Of a stretch of 64,000 bases of DNA, positions 49,719 through 58,037 are shown piece after piece. Location: positions 124,001-188,000 of the forward strand of contig JAQUMN010000001.1 in NCBI GenBank assembly GCA_028718125.1, written 5' to 3'. The notes beneath the pieces were generated by a model. That model did no database searches and was not told the DNA's origin. It saw only the letters and a program-made list of their open reading frames with translations. The translations under genes and the position numbers were made by a program. This stretch comes from Kiritimatiellia bacterium (GTDB lineage Bacteria > Verrucomicrobiota > Kiritimatiellia > JAAZAB01). Position 1 is the first letter of the stretch; the number at the start of each line of letters is the position of its first letter.

Positions 49719-52193
49719 ATGGATTGGGAAGTCTTAATCGGGCTGGCTCTATTCATTCTCGTCGTGGGATTCGTTATTTTTCCGATTATATCGCTGATCA
49801 AGATATCGGCGATATCGCGTCGGCAAAAGGAATTGGCAGAGAAGCTCCGGGATATGCACCAGCTGCTTTCCCGACAGGCGGCCCCGCCGGTTTCGCCGTC
49901 GAAGCCGGCCGTCGAAACGCCCGCCCGGCCCATTGCACCTTGCGCAATGCCGGAACTGAAATCCCAGATCAAACCGGAGAATATCGTTGAAGCCCCCATG
50001 CCCCGCATCACCACCCCGGCTCAACCTCCACCTCTGGCCGCGTTGCAAAGAGAACCGGAAAGATCGCAGCCGCCACCTCCCCCGCGGGCACCAAGCGGCT
50101 TTGAAGAAACGGCGCGCAGAATCCTGGCCGGGATCTGGAACTGGATCATCGTGGGGGCCGAACACCGGCCCGAGGGCGTCTCGATGGAATATGCCGTGGC
50201 AACCAACTGGCTGCTGCGGCTGGGCATCCTGATCCTCGTGAGCGGCGTAGGGTTTTTCCTGCGCTACTCGATCGTGCATGGATTGATCGGGCCGTTGGGA
50301 CGTGTGACGCTGAGTCTGTTCGTTGGCGCCGCGATGCTGGCGGCCGGTCTGCGGCTTTTGGGAAAGAAATACCATCTGCTGGGGCAAGGGCTGCTGGGCG
50401 GCGGACTGGCGACGCTTTATTTCAGCGCGTTTGCCGCATTCAGTTTCTATCATCTTATCGATGCGCCGGTGGCCTTCGCCCTGATGGCGGTCATCACCAT
50501 CGGCGCAGGCGGGATGGCCGTGCGCTTCAATTCGGCCCTGGTGGCCGTTCTCGGCATCGTCGGCGGTTATGGCACACCGGTGATGCTCTCGACCGGCGAG
50601 GTCCAATTTATCGGACTGTTCAGCTACATGCTGCTGCTCGGATGCGGCGTATTCTGGATTGCCTACCGGAAGAACTGGCACCTCCTCAATTTCCTGAGCC
50701 TGGCCTGCACCTACGCCCTTTTCTTTGCCGCCATGAGCAGCCACTATTCGAACGAATACTTCTGGCAGGTCATGCCTTTCCTGGCCGCGTTCTTTGTCCT
50801 CTTTTCCACCATGGAATTCATTCACAACCTCGTGAACCGGCAACCCTCCAATCTGCTGGAACTGATCGGCCTGCTTGTGAACGCAGGCATTGTTTTTGGC
50901 GCCGGCTTTCACATGATTGACCAGGCCTACGGCCGGGAATGGACGGCCGTGCTGACGGTCGGACTGGCGGCCTTCTATGTCCTGCATGTTTATTATCTCC
51001 TGATCCGCAAAATCCACGACCGCAACCTGCTGGTGTCTTTTCTCGGTCTTGGGGCGTTTTTTCTCAGCGTGACCATCCCCCTGATTCTCTCGCACGAGTG
51101 GATCACGGTATCCTGGGCGCTGGAAGCCATGGTCCTGCTCTGGATGGCCGCGAAGCTGGAGAGCGAGTTTCTGCGGCAGATCGCCTATTTGCTCTATGCC
51201 CTCATGTTGGGCCGGTTCTTCTTTGTGGACATGGGACGCCAGTTCGGCGGACCGGCGCCATCTGCCGACCTGCCGGCAGGCCAGTATCTTTGGCAAATGC
51301 TTCCGAGGCTGGTTTCAGCGGGTATTCCCATCGCCTCCCTCGGAGTGGCGTTCCGCCTGTTGATCAAGCCGGCTTGCAAGGGAGTGCTGACCGTCGGGCG
51401 CAGCGACGACGTCGGTCCGCTGATTCGCGAGCGCTGGGCCGTGCGAACACTCGTGACGCTCGCGGTGGCGATGCTGTTCCTGTATCTGCACCTGGAATTG
51501 AATCGCACCGTGGGCTGCCTGTATGAACCGTTGCGCCTGCCCGTCCTGACCCTCGTCTGGCTGGCGATGTGCAGCTTCCTGCTGGCGCTTTACTCGGCGG
51601 CGCTCACGCCCGGATTGATGGTCCTGTTGAGTTTGTTCATGGCCGGCATGCTGGGCAAGTTGATTTTCGTGGATTTGACCTCATGGCACCTGGTTTTCGA
51701 GCGGGGCTTATGCTATGCAAGCTACTCCGGAACGGATGCGACGATGCGTTTGCTTGACTTCGGCGCGATCCTGGGTTTCATGGCATGGGGATTTGTGACG
51801 CTACGCCGCTGCGTGGCGGCGCGTTCGGCCAGCCAGTTCATGGGATACGCCGGATTGGCATTGCTGTTTCTCTACGCGTCGTTGGAGCTGAACACCTTTC
51901 TCGGCATCTACATCCCGGGGTTGCGCGCCGGCGGCATTACGATCCTATGGTCTGTTTTTGCCCTGGCCTTCATCCTTTCCGGCATCCTTAAACAGGTTGC
52001 GCCCTTGCGATTCCTCGGCTTGGCGCTGTTCGTTGTGGTGGCAGCTAAAATATTCTTATTCGACTTGAGCCACCTCGAACAGATTTACCGGATCATCGCA
52101 TTCACGGTGCTGGGCGTCGTGCTGCTCTGCGGTTCCTTCGTGTATCTGAAATACCGGCAGACCTTTGCCGTTCGCAAGGAGGATGAATCATGA
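49719..52193 (+). CDS. DUF2339 polytopic membrane protein
   Basis: 824 residues. One N-terminal helix (LIGLALFILVVGFVIFPIISLI), a Pro-rich cytoplasmic or periplasmic linker (about 45-140), then more than 20 hydrophobic helices with the DUF2339 signature NWLLRLGILILVSGVGFFLRYSI and LLGQGLLGGGLATLYFSAFAAFSFY. GGAGGAGG lies before the ATG. Such proteins occur widely with DUF3999 partners, as here, but their function is unknown; the number of helices suggests a transporter or envelope component. Its stop overlaps the next start (ATGA at 52190-52193). Confidence 0.88.
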   Translation: MDWEVLIGLALFILVVGFVIFPIISLIKISAISRRQKELAEKLRDMHQLLSRQAAPPVSPSKPAVETPARPIAPCAMPELKSQIKPENIVEAPMPRITTPAQPPPLAALQREPERSQPPPPPRAPSGFEETARRILAGIWNWIIVGAEHRPEGVSMEYAVATNWLLRLGILILVSGVGFFLRYSIVHGLIGPLGRVTLSLFVGAAMLAAGLRLLGKKYHLLGQGLLGGGLATLYFSAFAAFSFYHLIDAPVAFALMAVITIGAGGMAVRFNSALVAVLGIVGGYGTPVMLSTGEVQFIGLFSYMLLLGCGVFWIAYRKNWHLLNFLSLACTYALFFAAMSSHYSNEYFWQVMPFLAAFFVLFSTMEFIHNLVNRQPSNLLELIGLLVNAGIVFGAGFHMIDQAYGREWTAVLTVGLAAFYVLHVYYLLIRKIHDRNLLVSFLGLGAFFLSVTIPLILSHEWITVSWALEAMVLLWMAAKLESEFLRQIAYLLYALMLGRFFFVDMGRQFGGPAPSADLPAGQYLWQMLPRLVSAGIPIASLGVAFRLLIKPACKGVLTVGRSDDVGPLIRERWAVRTLVTLAVAMLFLYLHLELNRTVGCLYEPLRLPVLTLVWLAMCSFLLALYSAALTPGLMVLLSLFMAGMLGKLIFVDLTSWHLVFERGLCYASYSGTDATMRLLDFGAILGFMAWGFVTLRRCVAARSASQFMGYAGLALLFLYASLELNTFLGIYIPGLRAGGITILWSVFALAFILSGILKQVAPLRFLGLALFVVVAAKIFLFDLSHLEQIYRIIAFTVLGVVLLCGSFVYLKYRQTFAVRKEDES

Positions 52194-53575
52194 GAATCTC
52201 GCTGATCATACCGATAAGCGTGGCTGCCTGCGCGCTCCATGCCTTGGCGGCCAGCGACCGGGCCGCGGAGTTCCGGTTCTATAAAGATCTGCAACTCAGG
52301 GGGACAGGGCCGCAGGAGGATATCTTGATCACGCCACTCGACAGCGAGGTTTACAACGGCACGCAAGCCGGTTGCCCCGATATACGAATCTTCGACAAGC
52401 ACCTGTTGGAAATGCCCTATGTGCTGGAGAAGTCCGCGGAAACCCAGATGCAATCGATACGACGGGAGAGCGCGGGAAAGACGACGTCCCTGCGGGAGTT
52501 GCCCGATAACCGTATCGAGGTCACTTGGGATCTGGTTGACAAGGAGCCGCCGGTCACGAGTTTTACCATCGAAAGCCCGCTGAAAAACTTCGAAAAGCAC
52601 GCCTCCGTTTTCGGAGTTGCACCGGACGGGAAAGAGGTGGAGTTGGTCCATGAAGCGATGATCTGCGATTACTCGCGCTACATGGATGTCCGCCATATGG
52701 AAGTGGCGCTGGTCGAGAACTCCTTCCGCCGGTACCGGATCCGGATCGACGATATCGTCGACAAGCAATCCTCGCCCCTGACCGAACTTGAGCACACGTA
52801 CCGGCAGGGCGACTTGGCCGAGCAGAAGGACCGCACGACGGTCGAACGCCGTACATTACGAATCGAGAGCATTCGCGGTTGGCACACGGTCGCCGAGGAA
52901 AGGATTGTGAAAGACCACAAGGCATCCTATGCCCCCCTATCGTTCAACACCGAGCAAAAGCCCAAGGATCGTCTGACTGTTGTGACCATCCGGATGCGCC
53001 GCGAACCCCTGACGGCTCTGGCCATCGAGACGCCCGACCGCAATTTCAGCCGGTCGGTTACGCTGGAGGCGACCGTGATGAACGGCGTTCGCAAGACGTG
53101 GCGCATTCTGGCGACAGCACAGATATCGTTCGTTCAGTTTCGCTCTTTTCACGACGAGAAACTCAAAATCGAGTTTCCTGAGCAACGCGCGGAGGAATAT
53201 CGCCTGACTATCCGCAACGCAGATAATGCCCCGCTGCACATCACGGGCATCCGCGCCGAAGGCAATGTCTATCGCCTATGCTGGCTGACACGCCCGGATC
53301 TGGGCATGCGTGTATATTATGGGTCCGAAGCCGCCGGCGCCCCATCTTATGACACGGCCACGGTGCTGGCTTCCCTGGGCAAAGGCGTCCAGGGAGTGGA
53401 AGGCAAACTTCTGCCCCAGCAGGCGAATCCGGTCTTCAGGTCGTCCACACTCGGCAGTCGCCGAATTCTGGAGAGTAAAGGATTGTTCATCGCCGCCGTA
53501 TGTCTGGTCGTCGCCCTGCTCGGCTGGGGCCTCTTCCGCGCCGGCCGCAAGATTGAAACGACCAAGGAAGAATAG
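52190..53575 (+). CDS. DUF3999-like exported membrane-anchored protein
   Basis: 461 residues: N-terminal signal peptide (MRISLIIPISVAACALHALAAS), a large extracytoplasmic beta-rich region resembling DUF3999 (REFRFYKDLQL-like start, DIRIFDKHLLEMPYVL, VTIRMRREPLTALAIETPDRNFSRSVTLEA), and a C-terminal transmembrane helix (GLFIAAVCLVVALLGWGLFRAGRK). Coupled with the DUF2339 gene by an ATGA overlap; AAGGAGG precedes the start. The pair probably forms one envelope complex. Function unknown. Confidence 0.82.
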   Translation: MRISLIIPISVAACALHALAASDRAAEFRFYKDLQLRGTGPQEDILITPLDSEVYNGTQAGCPDIRIFDKHLLEMPYVLEKSAETQMQSIRRESAGKTTSLRELPDNRIEVTWDLVDKEPPVTSFTIESPLKNFEKHASVFGVAPDGKEVELVHEAMICDYSRYMDVRHMEVALVENSFRRYRIRIDDIVDKQSSPLTELEHTYRQGDLAEQKDRTTVERRTLRIESIRGWHTVAEERIVKDHKASYAPLSFNTEQKPKDRLTVVTIRMRREPLTALAIETPDRNFSRSVTLEATVMNGVRKTWRILATAQISFVQFRSFHDEKLKIEFPEQRAEEYRLTIRNADNAPLHITGIRAEGNVYRLCWLTRPDLGMRVYYGSEAAGAPSYDTATVLASLGKGVQGVEGKLLPQQANPVFRSSTLGSRRILESKGLFIAAVCLVVALLGWGLFRAGRKIETTKEE

Positions 53576-53608
53576 ACACAGAATGGATATGTCAACCGTC
53601 GGCTGGCA

Positions 53609-55084
53609 TCAGATTGCGATGTATTTTTTCACCGTCCGCCTGTCAAGATGCGTTCGGCGCGCCACTTCTTCATAGGTCCCGTATCGTTGGTACAATAGCC
53701 TGCAATAGGCGGATAAAAGCGCCTCGGCGTTCAGGTTGCCTTCTTCGATTCCCGCCAACAGGTGCGCCTGAACATCCGGCGCCGCTCGCGACATAAGGTC
53801 GCCCTCATACTGTTTTGTGAGCAAGATGCGCCGTACGGCCTGTTCCAGTTCGCGGACATTGCCAGGCCACGGGTAACGATCACCGAGCTGGGCGCGAAAC
53901 GCCGCCTGGATTCCCGCAATCAGGGGTTCCGATTCCCGGCCAGTCAGCCGTTTAATCACATGATTCAGGAGCTCATTCAATTCCCCGGGATCTTCCTGCA
54001 AGCGCTGGCGTAAGGAAGGCACCGTAATGACATCCGAGCAGAGCCGATAAAAAAAATCGTCGCGGAAATGGCCTTGCTGACGAAGCTTGTCCAACGGCTT
54101 GTTGGTAGCCGCAATCACGCGTCCGCGAAAGCGGAGCATTTCATGACCGCCCACGGGTGCAAAGGTTCTTTCCTGGAGCACTTGAAGCAGCTTAATTTGC
54201 ACCGGCACAGTCACATCGCCAATTTCATCGAGAAAAATGGCGCCATGCGGACTGCAGCGGGCCAAAACACCGTCGTGCCGGTCGATCGCCCCCGTGAACG
54301 CGCCCTTGCGATGCCCGAACAATTCCGACTCGAGCAGCGCGGGCACAAACTGCGAAAGATTGATGGAAACGAAGCTGCGGGTAAAACTTTCGGCAAAACA
54401 TTCCTTTTCAATGTTAAACGGGATGTATCCCGAGCGCCCGATGGCGGCGGCGGCCGCCCCTTTGCCTGTGCCTGTCTCTCCAAGCAAGACGGTGGAAAAA
54501 TCCTCCATGTGGTCCCATAAAAAACGTTCGTACCAGCGAATATCATGGGTAAACACATTGTTCCAAAGTCTTTCCCGCAAGGCTTTCATGCACGGACTAT
54601 GACCGATCAATCCTTGATTGATAAAATAAAAAGCGCGCCGCAACTGGTAAAACACCGCGAAATAGTGCTGGAAGGCGTCCGCCGTAAATCCGCGCCCAAT
54701 CAGCCGGGTGTGCGCCGACGATGCAAAGGGGACGAGCAGCGATGCATCACCGGCTTTGATCTGGTCCAAGATCAGCTGGTCAAACGCATCGATCCATTGA
54801 TGAAAGGCATCGAACAGGAAGGCTGTTTCGACAAGTTGCCTGTCCTCGCCGGCAAACCGGCGCACGTCGCCGTGCCCGGCCGCATCCAATGTTGCCACTC
54901 GCGCGGCCACCGTCTCCATCATGGCTTGCAGGGCGCGCGCCGCGTTTACCCGGCGGGCGGATGGACCGATAATCTTTAAATCTGTCTCAGCCCGCTCATC
55001 GCTGAACGGATTACTGAACGCCGCCTCTCCTACCAGCCGGAAGAATGCCCGATCGTCATCCGATAGTTTAATCGCCATTACCAT
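53609..55084 (-). CDS. Sigma-54-dependent enhancer-binding transcriptional activator
   Basis: About 491 residues. The N-terminal region (1-190) is helical and matches no receiver, GAF or PAS pattern I can see. The AAA+ domain has Walker A GETGTGKG (202-209, with Gly where Ser/Thr or Glu is usual), ESELFGHRKGAFTGA with the sigma-54-contacting GAFTGA (261-266), AIFLDEIGDV (Walker B) and an arginine-finger region. A C-terminal helix-turn-helix reads YEEVARRTHLDRRTVKKYI. It activates RNA polymerase with sigma-54 from distant sites. It is divergent from the gene cluster at 55244-59327, whose promoter region has a -24/-12 match. Start uncertain (55078 or 55084). Confidence 0.9.
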   Translation of the reverse strand: MVMAIKLSDDDRAFFRLVGEAAFSNPFSDERAETDLKIIGPSARRVNAARALQAMMETVAARVATLDAAGHGDVRRFAGEDRQLVETAFLFDAFHQWIDAFDQLILDQIKAGDASLLVPFASSAHTRLIGRGFTADAFQHYFAVFYQLRRAFYFINQGLIGHSPCMKALRERLWNNVFTHDIRWYERFLWDHMEDFSTVLLGETGTGKGAAAAAIGRSGYIPFNIEKECFAESFTRSFVSINLSQFVPALLESELFGHRKGAFTGAIDRHDGVLARCSPHGAIFLDEIGDVTVPVQIKLLQVLQERTFAPVGGHEMLRFRGRVIAATNKPLDKLRQQGHFRDDFFYRLCSDVITVPSLRQRLQEDPGELNELLNHVIKRLTGRESEPLIAGIQAAFRAQLGDRYPWPGNVRELEQAVRRILLTKQYEGDLMSRAAPDVQAHLLAGIEEGNLNAEALLSAYCRLLYQRYGTYEEVARRTHLDRRTVKKYIAI

Positions 55085-55099
55085 GCATTTAATGTATGG
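55081..55099. promoter_or_regulatory. Palindrome over the activator start codon (possible autoregulatory operator)
   Basis: CCATGCAT-TTA-ATGTATGG: 8-bp arms with one mismatch, overlapping the activator's start codon. Confidence 0.35.
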
Positions 55100-55136
55100 C
55101 TTATGTTCATTTATTGTCAATATCAAACAGCATACT

Positions 55137-55152
55137 AAAAACGGATGTTTTT
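55137..55152. promoter_or_regulatory. Candidate activator-binding palindrome upstream of the sigma-54 promoter
   Basis: AAAAAC-GGAT-GTTTTT, perfect 6-bp arms, 60 bp upstream of the candidate -24 element. A natural place for an enhancer site; only one copy is seen. Confidence 0.35.
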
Positions 55153-55196
55153 GTTACAACTTTAATATTAACTCCTTACAGCACACAGGCACTTCT

Positions 55197-55212
55197 TGGC
55201 ATGCATCGTGCT
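55197..55212 (+). promoter_or_regulatory. Candidate sigma-54 (-24/-12) promoter
   Basis: TGGCAT-N5-GTGCT: the GG (55198-55199) and GC (55210-55211) have the exact spacing of the consensus TGGCAC-N5-TTGCW, with one mismatch in each block. Transcription would begin near 55222, just before the ribosome-binding site of the small gene at 55244. Confidence 0.5.
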
Positions 55213-55243
55213 AATTATACTTATCATGAAAGGAGAACGTATT

Positions 55244-55417
55244 ATGAAGTGGAACCTGATAGTAATCATGCTTGGCGCAATTTTGTGGGCCACAGTGGTT
55301 TCGGATGCGGTACCGGCCTTCTTGAATCATCATCTGTTCGCAAGAGCGATCGCCAATAAACCGCAGGCCGAATATGCCCTGAACTACGTGCCAACGCCCG
55401 CTTGGTGGCCGCATTGA
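55244..55417 (+). CDS. Small membrane peptide, first gene of the sigma-54-linked cluster
   Basis: 57 residues: hydrophobic N-terminal helix (MKWNLIVIMLGAILWATVV) and a short polar tail with His pairs and ending YALNYVPTPAWWPH. AAAGGAG lies about 8 bp upstream. It is the first gene after the candidate sigma-54 promoter and ends 8 bp before the lipase-like gene. It may be a secreted or membrane-anchored peptide; I do not recognise the family. Given the downstream radical SAM enzyme and peptidase, a peptide substrate role is conceivable but unproven. Confidence 0.65.
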   Translation: MKWNLIVIMLGAILWATVVSDAVPAFLNHHLFARAIANKPQAEYALNYVPTPAWWPH

Positions 55418-55425
55418 GGCGTGCA

Positions 55426-56409
55426 ATGAAAACTAGCGTCATATTGTTCGTCATGGCAACCATATTGCCGGGCGCCGCGGAATCCGAAAACATTTCCGGG
55501 CTGCTACTGGATACCGCATCCCTCCCGTGCGTTAATCCGCAGCGTTTTCAAGGTTTGGCTTGCGACACGCCACGCAGAACGATCCGTGCTTCTGAATTTG
55601 TATGTGTGCAAGCTGCGCCAGGCCGAGGGGATTATGTGGTCCTGCTTCATGGAATGGGCAGGACGACCTGGTCGATGAAAAAAATAGAGCGGCGGTTTGT
55701 ATCGACTGGATTCCAGGTAATCAACGTGGCTTATCCGTCAACCCGCGTGCCGATTGAAACATTGGCCACCCAATACCTTGAGCAGGCGATTGCCACCCGA
55801 TGCATTCAGCCGGAAAGGAAGATTCATTTCGTCACTCATTCCTTGGGCGGTGTTGTTCTAGCCTATTATCTACAAAACCATACGCATCCCAATCTTGGGC
55901 GGGTTGTGATGTTAAGTCCGCCCAATCGCGGCAGTGAGCTTGCCGACCGCTGGGGCAATAACTTCCTGTATAGATTTTTCACGGGGCCCGCGGGCCAGCA
56001 ACTAGGCACCGCGCCATCCAGCCTGCCCAACCGATTGGGACCTGTCATGTTCGAATTGGGGGTTATCGCCGGGAATCGATCCCTGAATCCCTGGACTGCG
56101 CACATGATCCCCGGCGCCAATGACGGCAAAGTGGCCGTCGCCCGGGCCAAGGCCGCCGGGATGAAGGATTTCATCGTAGTGCCCAGGACTCATACATTTA
56201 TCATGCGAGATCCTGGCGTGATCGACTACGTGCTGTTTTTTATTAACAACGGTTTTTTCAAAAGAGAAAGAGCCCATACCCCTCAATCCGACCATGCCTT
56301 AACTTGTCTCCCGTTACCCAGAGGCCGGCCCCCTCGATTGAGCCCCATGATCGATGCCGCGCGTGCGCTTCCAACCCAATGTTGTTATTCAAAACCCAAA
56401 CACCAATAA
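55426..56409 (+). CDS. Secreted alpha/beta hydrolase (lipase-like)
   Basis: 327 residues with a signal peptide (MKTSVILFVMATILPGAAES). The fold motifs are VVLLHGMGRTTWSM, with the oxyanion-hole HG, the nucleophile elbow THSLGGVV (Ser), and a likely acid in MIPGANDGKVAV and His in VPRTHTFIMRD. This matches triacylglycerol lipase/esterase-like hydrolases. The last 60 residues are polar and low in conservation. It is the second gene of the cluster and ends 11 bp before the radical SAM gene. Likely hydrolyses a lipid or ester outside the cytoplasm. Confidence 0.8.
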   Translation: MKTSVILFVMATILPGAAESENISGLLLDTASLPCVNPQRFQGLACDTPRRTIRASEFVCVQAAPGRGDYVVLLHGMGRTTWSMKKIERRFVSTGFQVINVAYPSTRVPIETLATQYLEQAIATRCIQPERKIHFVTHSLGGVVLAYYLQNHTHPNLGRVVMLSPPNRGSELADRWGNNFLYRFFTGPAGQQLGTAPSSLPNRLGPVMFELGVIAGNRSLNPWTAHMIPGANDGKVAVARAKAAGMKDFIVVPRTHTFIMRDPGVIDYVLFFINNGFFKRERAHTPQSDHALTCLPLPRGRPPRLSPMIDAARALPTQCCYSKPKHQ

Positions 56410-56420
56410 AAAGGAGCATC

Positions 56421-57860
56421 ATGAACATTCTGCTTATATTGCCCGCGGCGGAACATTTGAGAATCAGCAGCCAAACGACGGCAATTCCAAAAAGAGCCAT
56501 GCTTCGGTTCAGCATCCTGCCTTTAACGCTGGTTGCAGCCCTGACACCGGACAAGCATCAGGTGACCCTATGCGACGAGAACGTCACTCCAATTGATTTC
56601 GATCACGACGCGGACATTGTCGGTATTTCGTTTATGACCGCTCTGGCCCCGCGCGCGTATGCCATTGCCGCCGAGTTCCGCCGCCGCGGTATAATTGTGG
56701 TTGCCGGCGGGTATCATCCGACCCTGATGACCGCAGAGACGTTGCCGCACTTTGATGCCGTGGTGGTCGGAGATGCCGAGAATCTATGGCCGCAGGCGAT
56801 CAGGGATGCTGAACGCGGCATGCTTAAACACGTCTATCGCCATGCCGTATTGCCCGATTTGACGAACACGCCGGCACCCAGGCGCGACCTGACGCAGCAG
56901 TCCGCCAGGCATTATGCAACCACGGCCGCCGTTCAAGCAGGGAGAGGATGCCGCCATGGGTGCCGCTACTGTTCGGTCACTGCATTCAACGACCGGACTT
57001 ACCGAACACGGCCGATCGATAACGTGCTGGCTGAACTCAGCCATATCGATCGCGATTTTATTTTTGTGGACGACAATATTATCGCCGATCGTGACTATGC
57101 GAAGCGCCTTTTCCTCGGCATGATTGCGATGAAAAAGAGCTGGGTGTCGCAATGCTCGCTTGAAATCGCCGATGATCCTGAACTCTTATGTCTGGCCCGC
57201 AAAGCAGGCTGCCGCGGACTATTCATCGGCATTGAAACGACCAACGCCGACAACCTGGCTACCGTCGGCAAGGATTTTAATGATAGCCATGGTTATTTGA
57301 AACGAATTGCTAATATTCGTCAGCAAGGGATTGCCATAATCGCCGGCATCATTGTCGGCATGGACGGGGATGATCGACGCGTCTTTTCAGAAACGCTTTC
57401 CTTCCTTCAACGCGCCGGGATCGATGCACTTCAGCTGAATATCCTGACTCCACTGCCCGGCACGCCGCTGTATGAAGAATTCAAGGCGGCGGGGCGAATC
57501 ATTGACTGCGATTGGAGCCATTACGACTATCGCCACGTCGTTATCAAACCTTTCAAAATGACCAAGCAAGACCTGCAAAACGGAGCCGATTGGCTGTATA
57601 GCCAGTTTTATCGCTTGGATCGCATCATCCTGCGCGGGTTACGGACCCTGTTGACCGTTGGCCTGAAGCCGGCCTATATTGCCTTTCGATTAAATCTTAC
57701 CTATCGTTACGATGTGATCCGTGAAGGCATCCGAGGCGACAACCCGCTTCCGATTGTTCATGAATCCTGGACGCCGTCATCGTTGCAGCATATCCGAGCA
57801 TTGATCGCCGAGATAAAAGCCTTGGCATTACGCAACTTTGCAGACAGCCGGACGTGGTGA
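56421..57860 (+). CDS. B12-binding-domain radical SAM protein
   Basis: 479 residues. An N-terminal B12-binding-like Rossmann domain (1-130, DADIVGISFMTALAPRAYAIAAEFRRRG, VVAGGYHPTLM, AVVVGDAENLWP) precedes the radical SAM core with AGRGCRHGCRYCSV, Cys177, Cys181 and Cys184 binding the 4Fe-4S cluster, then FVDDNIIADRDYAKRLF and GIETTNADNLATVGK. The C-terminus resembles DUF4070-type extensions. The canonical DxHxxG cobalamin motif is absent, as in several members. AAGGAG precedes ATG 56421; upstream codons are rejected. Such enzymes methylate or cyclise lipids, tetrapyrroles or peptides; the substrate here is unknown. Confidence 0.88.
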   Translation: MNILLILPAAEHLRISSQTTAIPKRAMLRFSILPLTLVAALTPDKHQVTLCDENVTPIDFDHDADIVGISFMTALAPRAYAIAAEFRRRGIIVVAGGYHPTLMTAETLPHFDAVVVGDAENLWPQAIRDAERGMLKHVYRHAVLPDLTNTPAPRRDLTQQSARHYATTAAVQAGRGCRHGCRYCSVTAFNDRTYRTRPIDNVLAELSHIDRDFIFVDDNIIADRDYAKRLFLGMIAMKKSWVSQCSLEIADDPELLCLARKAGCRGLFIGIETTNADNLATVGKDFNDSHGYLKRIANIRQQGIAIIAGIIVGMDGDDRRVFSETLSFLQRAGIDALQLNILTPLPGTPLYEEFKAAGRIIDCDWSHYDYRHVVIKPFKMTKQDLQNGADWLYSQFYRLDRIILRGLRTLLTVGLKPAYIAFRLNLTYRYDVIREGIRGDNPLPIVHESWTPSSLQHIRALIAEIKALALRNFADSRTW

Positions 57861-58037
57861 CCTGGAATCAGGCGCCGCATCGGAAAATAAGCTGCGCTAA
57901 TTTCCGTCATGACGGCCGTATGAACGGATGTAAAATAAAAGCCGTGGTTTATATCGTTATTTCGCTTCACTTTACATCACTTATTATCATGCCTATGCAA
58001 TACCATTGCCGTATCACAAAAAATCAGGAGTTATTCC

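Noticed and set aside
49749-51296. Long minus-strand open frame (515 codons) in the DUF2339 gene
   Set aside because: Antisense shadow; the plus-strand protein has clear DUF2339 motifs and a strong ribosome-binding site.
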